Positions 57,909 to 64,000 of a stretch of 64,000 bases of DNA are shown in pieces (the first letter of the stretch is position 1; each line of letters opens with the position of its first letter). A model generated the notes under the pieces. It was not told where the DNA came from, made no database searches, and saw only the letters and a program-made list of their open reading frames with translations. A program made the position numbers and the translations under genes. The stretch comes from Lentisphaerota bacterium (GTDB taxonomy: Bacteria > Verrucomicrobiota > Kiritimatiellia > UBA8416 > JAIOPI01), in the NCBI GenBank assembly GCA_021413965.1, contig JAIOPI010000019.1, positions 85,005 to 149,004 on the forward strand, given 5' to 3'.

Positions 57909-59255
57909 ATGAGCCCAACGTCCACCCCGTCCATCCACCTTCGCACGGCGATCCCGGGGCCGCGCAGCCAGGCGCTTATGGCACGGCGCCGCGCGGCCGT
58001 GCCGCAGGGGCCGTTCCACGTGTCGCCGGTGTTCGTGGCGCAAGCGCAGGGGGCCGTGGTTACGGATGTGGATGGCAACGTCCTGCTGGATTTCACCGGC
58101 GGCCTGGGCACGCTCAACGTGGGGCACGCCAACCCCGCCGTGGTGGAAGCCATCCGTTCGCAGGCCGCTGCGTTCACTCACACGTGCTTTCACATCGCGC
58201 CCTACGAGGCGTACGTCGCCCTGGCGGAGAAGCTGAACGCCATCACGCCCGGCGGCTTCGCCAAGAAGACGCTGCTGGTCAACAGTGGCGCAGAAGCGGT
58301 TGAAAACGCCGTCAAGATCGCGCGCTACTACACGAAGCGCCCCGCCGTCATCGCCTTTGAGCATGGCTTCGCCGGGCGGACCCTGCTGACGATGACGCTC
58401 ACCAGCAAGGTCATGCCGTACAAGTTCGGCATGGGCCCCTTCGCCCCCGAGGTGTATCGGATGCCGTATCCGTACGCCTACCGCAGCGGCCAGCCCGACG
58501 AGCACGCCTTCCTGGAGCGGGCCATCGCGGGCATGCGCGAGTTCTTCAAGACCCATGTCGCGCCTGAGGACGTTGCCTGCGTGTGCCTGGAGCTTGTGAC
58601 TGGCGAAGGCGGCTTCATCGTGGCCCCGCCGCGCTTTGTGAAGGCGCTGGCGACGTTCTGCCGCGCGCACGGGATCGTCCTGATCATCGACGAAATCCAG
58701 ACCGGCTTCGCGCGCACCGGCACGCTGTTCGCGTCCGAGCAATACGGGCTGGAGCCCGATCTGATCACGATGGCCAAGTCGCTTGGCGGCGGCATGCCCA
58801 TCTCGGCCGTCACGGGCCGCGCCGAGATCGTGGACCGCGTCCACGTGGGCGGCCTCGGCGGGACCTACGGCGGGAATCCCGTGGCGTGCGCCGCCGCGCT
58901 GGCGAACATTGCCCAGATCGAGGCGCTCGGGCTGTGCGCGCGGGCCCGCATCATCGGGCAGCGCCTGCACAGCCGCATGCTCGGCTGGCAGACGCGCTGG
59001 CCGGTCATTGGCGACGTGCGCGGACTCGGCGCCATGCAGGCCATGGAACTCGTCACCGACCCGGGTACGCGCAAGCCGAACCAGGAACTGACCGCGACGC
59101 TGGTTCAGCGTTGCGGCGCGCACGGCGTCATCCTGATTTCAGCCGGCAGCTACGGCAATGTCCTGCGCTTCCTCGTCCCGCTGATCATCACGGACGGCCA
59201 GCTCGACGAAGGTCTGCAGGTGATCGAGGATCAGCTGGCGGCGGTGTTGCGATGA
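57909..59255 (+). CDS. gabT: 4-aminobutyrate aminotransferase-like class III aminotransferase
   Basis: From ATG 57909 the product is 448 residues. It has LLDFTGGLGTLNVGHANPAV, LLVNSGAEAVENAVKIARYY, EHGFAGRTLLTMTLTSKVMP, YRMPYPYAYR, LIIDEIQTGFARTGTLFASE and the PLP Lys in LITMAKSLGGGMPISAVTGR, a strong match to GabT. It converts GABA to succinate semialdehyde. The stop overlaps the next possible ATG at 59252. Confidence 0.9.
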   Translation: MSPTSTPSIHLRTAIPGPRSQALMARRRAAVPQGPFHVSPVFVAQAQGAVVTDVDGNVLLDFTGGLGTLNVGHANPAVVEAIRSQAAAFTHTCFHIAPYEAYVALAEKLNAITPGGFAKKTLLVNSGAEAVENAVKIARYYTKRPAVIAFEHGFAGRTLLTMTLTSKVMPYKFGMGPFAPEVYRMPYPYAYRSGQPDEHAFLERAIAGMREFFKTHVAPEDVACVCLELVTGEGGFIVAPPRFVKALATFCRAHGIVLIIDEIQTGFARTGTLFASEQYGLEPDLITMAKSLGGGMPISAVTGRAEIVDRVHVGGLGGTYGGNPVACAAALANIAQIEALGLCARARIIGQRLHSRMLGWQTRWPVIGDVRGLGAMQAMELVTDPGTRKPNQELTATLVQRCGAHGVILISAGSYGNVLRFLVPLIITDGQLDEGLQVIEDQLAAVLR

Positions 59256-59310
59256 GGGCAACGACTGAATCGTTACGGCTAAAAGGCGACCCGGCGGCCG
59301 GCCATCCCGA

Positions 59311-59350
59311 TCCCCTCCTTCGTCGGGGTAGCCGAAGGCCGGAGTGGGTC
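59311..59350. repeat. Dispersed repeat copy D
   Basis: tcccctccttcgtcggggta followed by gccgaaggccggagtgggtc matches copies A-C at 32690-34823 with scattered substitutions. It lies between GabT and the dehydrogenase-like gene and would be translated if the ATG at 59252 were used. Confidence 0.55.
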
Positions 59351-59377
59351 CCCCCCGCGGCTGGCGACGCGGAACCC

Positions 59378-60502
59378 ATGCGACGGAACTTCTTTGTGCT
59401 CGGCGGCGCGGGCGCCATGGGGCGGGTCGTGGTGCGCGACTTGCTGGCCTCGCATCCGCGCAACCGCGTCTTCATCGCCGATTTTCAGGTGGGGGCGGCG
59501 CGCGCCTATGCGGCGGCGTTGCGCAGCGCGCGGGTGACCGCCGGTTTCGCCGATGCCCGCCGGACGGCCGCGCTCGCCGCGTGCATGCGGGGCTTCCCGG
59601 TGGTCATCAACTGCACGCAGCACCACTTCAATCTGCTCGTGATGGAAGCGGCCCTGCGCGCGGGTGCGCATTACCTCGATCTGGGCGGGCTGTTTGTGTG
59701 GACCCGCCGGCAGCTGAAGTGGCATGGCCGCTTCGCGCGCGCCGGACGGATGGCCATCCTCGGCGTGGGCGGTTCGCCGGGAATCACGAACGTGATGGCC
59801 CGCGCGGCGGCCTCCGGGATGGAGCGTGTGGACGTCATCAAGGTGCGCTCCGGTTGGGCGGGTTCCGGCGAGAGCCAGGGGGATTTGAGCTTCGGATTCT
59901 CGGCGCAGACTGTTCTCGAAGAGCTGACGCTGCCGGCCTGGGTCTTCAAGGGGGGGCGCTTTCGCACGGTGGCTCCGCGCTCGCGCTGGGAGCGCGTCGT
60001 GTTCCCGCCGCCCTTTGGCGCGATCTGGTGCCTGTGCACGCGCCACAGTGAGGTGGCCACGCTGCCGGATGCGTTCCGCAAGGCGGGCTGCCGCGCCTGC
60101 GACTTCAGGCTGGGGTACGACCGGGGCTTCGTGCGCGAGGTGATCCGCCGACTTGCGTCCGGGTGGACCGTGGCCGACTTTCGCGCGTTGACCGCGTCGC
60201 GAGAGGGCGTGGACGACGCGGAAATCCTGCGGGTTGAGGTGCGTGGTCGCCGCGCCGGCGCGCGCAAGCCGGAGTCCGTCATCATGGATTGCACGTCACG
60301 CGCGAAACCGGCGTGGCAGGCGAGCGCGGGCGACATCAACACAGGCTGCCCGCCCTCGATCATCGCGCAGATGGTGGTCGACGGCCGCATCCCGCGGCGG
60401 CCCGGCGTCTGGAGTCCAGAGCGCGTCGTGCCGCCGCGCCCCTTTTTTGCGGAACTGGAACAGCGGGGCCTGCGCGTCATCCGGCGGCGCGCCGTCACGT
60501 GA
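59378..60502 (+). CDS. Saccharopine-dehydrogenase-like oxidoreductase
   Basis: From ATG 59378 the product is 374 residues. It has the Rossmann start NFFVLGGAGAMGRVVVRDLL, VFIADFQVGAARAYAAALRS, VVINCTQHHFNLLVMEAALR, GAHYLDLGGLF and ILGVGGSPGITNVMARAAAS, matching saccharopine/carboxynorspermidine dehydrogenase-like proteins. An upstream ATG at 59252 overlaps the gabT stop (ATGA) but would add 42 residues encoded by a dispersed repeat. Its place next to putrescine genes may indicate a polyamine-related reduction; the substrate is unknown. Confidence 0.83.
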   Translation: MRRNFFVLGGAGAMGRVVVRDLLASHPRNRVFIADFQVGAARAYAAALRSARVTAGFADARRTAALAACMRGFPVVINCTQHHFNLLVMEAALRAGAHYLDLGGLFVWTRRQLKWHGRFARAGRMAILGVGGSPGITNVMARAAASGMERVDVIKVRSGWAGSGESQGDLSFGFSAQTVLEELTLPAWVFKGGRFRTVAPRSRWERVVFPPPFGAIWCLCTRHSEVATLPDAFRKAGCRACDFRLGYDRGFVREVIRRLASGWTVADFRALTASREGVDDAEILRVEVRGRRAGARKPESVIMDCTSRAKPAWQASAGDINTGCPPSIIAQMVVDGRIPRRPGVWSPERVVPPRPFFAELEQRGLRVIRRRAVT

Positions 60503-60528
60503 GCGCCACCGTGGCCAGGCTTCTGACG

Positions 60529-61896
60529 TCAAGCCACGTAGATGGTTTTGATGTTGACGAATTCCTTGATGCCGTACGCGCCAAGTTCGCGGCCGTAGCC
60601 GCTGTCCTTGATGCCGCCGAAAGGCAGGCGCGGATCCGACTTCACGAAGGCGTTGACGAAGCAGCTGCCCGCCTCCAACTGCTCCGCCGCCAGCTGCTCG
60701 CCGCGCGCGACATCGCGCGTGAAAACCGCCGCGCCGAGGCCGAATCGCGACGCATTAGCCATGCGAATGGCGGCCACTTCATCCGGCACCGGGATGATGG
60801 CCGCCACCGGCCCGAACAGTTCCTCGTCGCAGGCCGGCATGCCCGGGCGCACGTCCGTCAGCACCGACGGCGGATAGTAGGCGCCCGCGCCCTTGGGGAC
60901 CTCGCACCCCAATAGCACCCGCGCCCCCAGATCGATGCTCTGTTGCACCTGGCGCTGAAGGTCGTCGCGCAGATCGCGCCGTGCCAGCGGTCCAACCACC
61001 GTATCGGGTTGCAGCGGATCCCCCATGCGCCGGCGCCGCATGCTCTCGACGAACAGCGGTTCAAACGCGGCGCGGATGTGGTCCACCACGATGAAGCGCT
61101 TGGCGGCGATGCAACTCTGTCCTGAGTTGATCAGCCGACTGGTGGCGCAGGTGTCGGCCGCCGCCTCCAGGTCCGCGTCTTCCAGAATTAGATAGGGATC
61201 GCTGCCGCCCAGTTCGAGCACGGTCTTCTTGAGGTGCGCGCCCGCCTGCCGCGCCACGGCCCGCCCGGCCTCCGTGCTGCCGGTCAGCGTGGCGGCCGCG
61301 ACGCGCGGGTGCGCGATGACGGCATCCACTTGCGCCCCTCCAATGAGCAGTGACTGAAACAGATGCTCCGGAAATCCGGCGTCACGGAAGACGGATCCAA
61401 TGGCAAGTCCGCAGCCGGGGACGTTGGATGCATGCTTGAGCACGGCGGCGTTGCCCGCCATCAGCGTTGGCGCCGCAAAGCGGAAGACCTGCCAGAACGG
61501 GAAGTTCCAGGGCATGACGGCCAGAATCACGCCCAGCGGCTGAAACATCACCAGGCTGCGCGCGGCGTCGGTGGCCACGGACTCCGGCGCCAGCATCCCC
61601 TCGGCGCGCTCGGCGTAGTACTCGCAAACGGCGGCGCATTTGAGGATTTCCGCGACGCCGGCCTGAACGGGTTTGCCCATCTCACGCGCCATGAGCACGG
61701 CATATGCCGGCGCGCGCTTGCGCAACAGTGCCGCGGCCGCGCGCATCAATGCCGCGCGCTCGGTGAACGGCGTCGTCCGCCACGCCAGCCAGGCCGCGTG
61801 GGTGGCGTCGATCCGCGCCGACACCACCTCGGGGGTCATTTCGGCATAGACTTGCACCAATCGGCCGTCGGAAGGATTGATGGCTTCAATCTTCAT
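60529..61896 (-). CDS. gabD: Succinate-semialdehyde dehydrogenase-like enzyme
   Basis: The 455-residue product is an aldehyde dehydrogenase of the short GabD1/Sad type (no longer N-terminal extension): VILAVMPWNFPFWQVFRFAA, VLELGGSDPYLILEDADLEA, INSGQSCIAAKRFIVVDHIR (catalytic Cys) and SGYGRELGAYGIKEFVNIKT. It would complete putrescine degradation by oxidising succinate semialdehyde to succinate. It converges with the dehydrogenase-like gene 26 bases apart and is on the opposite strand to the rest of the pathway. Confidence 0.85.
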   Translation of the reverse strand: MKIEAINPSDGRLVQVYAEMTPEVVSARIDATHAAWLAWRTTPFTERAALMRAAAALLRKRAPAYAVLMAREMGKPVQAGVAEILKCAAVCEYYAERAEGMLAPESVATDAARSLVMFQPLGVILAVMPWNFPFWQVFRFAAPTLMAGNAAVLKHASNVPGCGLAIGSVFRDAGFPEHLFQSLLIGGAQVDAVIAHPRVAAATLTGSTEAGRAVARQAGAHLKKTVLELGGSDPYLILEDADLEAAADTCATSRLINSGQSCIAAKRFIVVDHIRAAFEPLFVESMRRRRMGDPLQPDTVVGPLARRDLRDDLQRQVQQSIDLGARVLLGCEVPKGAGAYYPPSVLTDVRPGMPACDEELFGPVAAIIPVPDEVAAIRMANASRFGLGAAVFTRDVARGEQLAAEQLEAGSCFVNAFVKSDPRLPFGGIKDSGYGRELGAYGIKEFVNIKTIYVA

Positions 61897-62016
61897 AGGA
61901 TGACGGACGCCTCGGGCGCTTCGTGCGTCGCCTCAAAAGCCCCGACCCGAAAACAACCATCGTCCAGCCCGTCGGACGTGCGGCGATGTCTTTGGCGCCG
62001 CACGTCCGACGGGCTG

Positions 62017-62523
62017 CTAGCGGTGAAGTTCCCAGCGCCAGACGGGGCCGTCTTCGGGGTCTTCGACGGTGCCGGTCTTCTGCAGGCCAACCTTCTCCAG
62101 CACGCGCGTGGAGGCGCTGACCTTAGGCTGGGTGTGGGCGATGACCGCGTTCACTTCCGGATGCACAAACGCTTCGGCGAGCAGGTCCTGCGCCATGCCG
62201 GTGGCGTAGCCGCAATCCTCGTGGGCGGGAAAGGTGAAGTACGCAATCTCGACCAGGCCTTCGGGGGTGGGGTTGCCCTTGTAGGAGCAGGAGCCGACGA
62301 TCTCGCTCGTGTAAGGGTCCAGCGCGAGGTAGCCGAGCCAGGGGGCCGTTGCGCCGTGCGCGGCCTGGAAGTCCCGCGCCTGGGTGACCACCTGGGCCAG
62401 CAGATCGACGGGGGTCGCCTCCGAATTGAGGTCCTTCAGGAACTGCTTCGGATTGGCCAGGATGGTGGCGATGGCTTCCGCATCCAGCATGACGAGCGAA
62501 ACGAGTTTCATCATCGGTGACAT
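62017..62523 (-). CDS. GNAT family N-acetyltransferase
   Basis: From ATG 62523 (ATG 62514 and 62511 are alternatives) the product is 168 residues. It has IVGSCSYKGNPTPEGLVEIA, YFTFPAHEDCGYATGMAQDL (acetyl-CoA loop) and SASTRVLEKVGLQKTG, the GNAT pattern close to RimJ-like members. Substrate is unknown. It sits 120 bases from gabD and 126 from pdxB, both on the same strand. Confidence 0.82.
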   Translation of the reverse strand: MSPMMKLVSLVMLDAEAIATILANPKQFLKDLNSEATPVDLLAQVVTQARDFQAAHGATAPWLGYLALDPYTSEIVGSCSYKGNPTPEGLVEIAYFTFPAHEDCGYATGMAQDLLAEAFVHPEVNAVIAHTQPKVSASTRVLEKVGLQKTGTVEDPEDGPVWRWELHR

Positions 62524-62649
62524 TCCAGTGGGCTTATGCCCCGTCGGCCGGTGCGCGTCAAGTCGGATGCGGCGCAACGGACCGCGGGGCTGTTTGAACA
62601 GGTGTGTTGTTCAGGCGAGGCGTCCCTGCCGAGCCGTTCGGGCATGCGC

Positions 62650-63807
62650 TCAGGAGACGGCAAAGCCCAGGCCGCGCACGCTTGCCCGCAGGGCTTCGCC
62701 CGCGCCGTGCAGGACGACGCGCGTGTGGGGGAACTCACGACGGTCGGGGTAGTGCTTGCGAAGGTGGTCGAACGCCATGGCGCGCAGCGTCTTATCGGCG
62801 AGTGCGGTGGGGCGCATGCGGTGGTCATCGGCTCCAATGTCATAGACGCGTTGACACAGATCATGAAGTACGGCCTCGGCCGGCCTCCCGGCGGCGTCCA
62901 GTTCGATCAGGGGGACGGGCGGGGGCGGCAGCAGGGCCGCGGGCGACCACCCCGGCGCCACGCCGAGCACCCGGCAGGCCTCGCGATAGACCATGACGGT
63001 GCCGTTGACGCGTCCGTCGTAGGAATAGCCGGCAATATGCGGCGTCGCGAGATCCACGCGCGGCAGCAGGTCATGCCGGTAGGCGGGTTCGCCCTCCCAC
63101 GTGTCGATAATGGCGTGCGACACGGTTCCCGCGTCCAGGGCGCGTCGCAGCGCATCGGTCTCAACCACGGGCCCGCGAGCCGAGTTGATGAAGATCGCGC
63201 CCCGCTTCAGCTGCGCGAAGAAGGCATCGTTCACCATCTGGTGCGTCGCGTCCGGCCCCCCTTTTGTCAGCGGCACGTGCAGCGTGACGATGTCGGCTGC
63301 GGCGAGGACCTCGGCCAGCGGGCTGAAGGACAGGGGCGGCGATGATGGCGCCTGCCGCTCCCGCGGCGGGTCGTTCAGCAGGACGCGCAGACCGAGCGCC
63401 TGCGCCTTCTGCAGCACGCGGCTGCCGACATTGCCGACGCCGATGATGGCCAGCGTTTTTCCGGCCAGCGTGAATCCGTGTCGTTGTGCGAGCACGAGCA
63501 GGGCCGTGGCCACGTACTCCGCCACGCTGTTCGCGTTGCAGCCCGGCGCATAGCACCAGGGGATGCCGTGCGTTTCGAGGTAGGGAATGTCCAGATGATC
63601 CGTGCCGATCGTCGCCGTTCCGACGAAGCGCACGCGGGTGCCGTCGAGGAGCGCGCGGTTGACCTTGGTGGTGGAGCGGACGGCCAGCAGTTCGGCGTCC
63701 TGCACATCGGCGCGGGTGAGGGTGCGGCCGTCCTTGACGGTGACCGAGCCGAGCGTGGCGAACGCTTCCTGCGCAAAGGGCATGTTGGTGGCGCAGACAA
63801 TGTTCAT
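62650..63807 (-). CDS. pdxB: 4-phosphoerythronate dehydrogenase (PdxB)
   Basis: The 385-residue product fits PdxB of the vitamin B6 pathway rather than SerA: IVCATNMPFAQEAFATLGSV, LLAVRSTTKVNRALL, RFVGTATIGTDHLDIPYLET, YAPGCNANSVAEYVATALLV, LAIIGVGNVGSRVLQKAQAL, LHVPLTKGGPDATHQMVND, INSARGPVVETDALRRAL, WEGEPA and TPHIAGYSYDGRVNGT, with the extra C-terminal dimerisation domain (LADKTLRAMAFDHLRKHYPD). PdxB oxidises 4-phospho-D-erythronate using NAD. Confidence 0.93.
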   Translation of the reverse strand: MNIVCATNMPFAQEAFATLGSVTVKDGRTLTRADVQDAELLAVRSTTKVNRALLDGTRVRFVGTATIGTDHLDIPYLETHGIPWCYAPGCNANSVAEYVATALLVLAQRHGFTLAGKTLAIIGVGNVGSRVLQKAQALGLRVLLNDPPRERQAPSSPPLSFSPLAEVLAAADIVTLHVPLTKGGPDATHQMVNDAFFAQLKRGAIFINSARGPVVETDALRRALDAGTVSHAIIDTWEGEPAYRHDLLPRVDLATPHIAGYSYDGRVNGTVMVYREACRVLGVAPGWSPAALLPPPPVPLIELDAAGRPAEAVLHDLCQRVYDIGADDHRMRPTALADKTLRAMAFDHLRKHYPDRREFPHTRVVLHGAGEALRASVRGLGFAVS

Positions 63808-63866
63808 GGCCCAGTAGCCTACGGCAGGCAGCCATCGTTCCGGAAGCGTGAAATGCGGCGGGCGAA

Positions 63867-64000
63867 TTGCGCCACATTAGATGTTACCGAAGCGGGAGGG
63901 GTCGGATGAGTGGTTGCGCCATAATGGATGTTACCGAAGCAAAGGGGACATTCACGTATGGTCAACCAGTCGAAGCGCGAGTATTTGGCACGGATCAAGG
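63867..64000 (+). mobile_element. Left end of an insertion sequence with repeated terminal motif, cut by the window edge
   Basis: Two direct copies of ttgcgcca-N5-gatgttaccgaagc (63867-63893 and 63914-63940, 47 bases apart) precede an open frame starting at 63958. Repeated subterminal motifs just before a transposase gene are typical of IS21-like and related integrase-type elements. The right end lies outside the window. Confidence 0.65.
63958..64000 (+). CDS. Start of a transposase/integrase gene, truncated by the window edge
   Basis: The frame reads MVNQSKREYLARIK and is open to the edge. This resembles the beginnings of integrase-catalytic-domain transposases that follow such terminal repeats. 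Only 14 codons are visible. Confidence 0.6.
   Translation, partial: MVNQSKREYLARIK

Overview
The window is a GC-rich bacterial chromosome segment, mostly about 60-65% GC by eye. Bacterial-type TSP3 calcium-binding repeats followed by a Verrucomicrobia-style C-terminal domain, large secreted proteins, families of short dispersed palindromes and expanded sugar-degradation paralogues suggest the PVC group (Kiritimatiellota, Lentisphaerota or Verrucomicrobiota). This is an inference from gene style; there is no rRNA marker.

Region 1 (1-24895, all minus strand) is the most unusual part. Reading right to left, it encodes a PP2C phosphatase with a large extracytoplasmic domain, a 1.66-kDa-residue-scale (about 1656 aa) protein with two Ser/Thr kinase domains and one membrane segment, and a sigma-54 activator with an FHA phospho-threonine-binding domain. 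Next comes a sigma-54 promoter matching the core consensus (TGGCACG-N4-TTGC), then a Tad/Flp pilus locus: Flp-like pilin, two TadE-like and one TadG-like pseudopilin, CpaB/RcpC, CpaC secretin, CpaF/TadA ATPase. An Rhs/YD-repeat protein, a secreted TPR protein and a secreted 22-residue-repeat protein lie between cpaF and tadB, where Tad loci normally have nothing. TadB runs off the left edge. The layout implies that Ser/Thr phosphorylation controls sigma-54 transcription of a pilus locus that also carries an Rhs surface protein.

Region 2 (25206-35311) holds a tRNA-Pro, then an ECF sigma factor with a minimal zinc anti-sigma factor and a candidate autoregulatory promoter of the RpoE/ChrR type. 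Around them is a membrane-lipid cluster: NTF2-like lipoprotein, chalcone-isomerase-like protein, NAD(P)-binding/DUF2867-type protein, DUF1295 membrane protein, a CFA-synthase-like methyltransferase, an FAD amine oxidase, a DUF1365-CFA synthase fusion and a DUF2062 membrane protein. It resembles the sigma-E/ChrR lipid genes of photosynthetic alphaproteobacteria.

Region 3 (35397-44079) contains three secreted proteins in one operon, a small unknown protein, a large palindromic element with GTAATC hexamers, a uroporphyrinogen-decarboxylase-like protein, a PhyH-type dioxygenase, and mnmG and mnmE. Two parS-like palindromes lie inside mnmG, which hints that the window is near the replication origin. 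A scrap of an aldo/keto reductase and a 2Fe-2S ferredoxin-like protein follow.

Region 4 (44277-54573, minus) looks like a sugar-degradation operon: a GH4 glycosidase, three tandem paralogues of about 620-632 aa of unknown family, ribulokinase (araB) and ribulose-5-phosphate 4-epimerase (araD), with no araA.

Region 5 (54763-61896) reads as putrescine to succinate: putrescine aminotransferase, aminobutyraldehyde dehydrogenase, GABA aminotransferase, a saccharopine-dehydrogenase-like protein and succinate-semialdehyde dehydrogenase. A GNAT acetyltransferase, pdxB and the left end of a transposable element complete the window.
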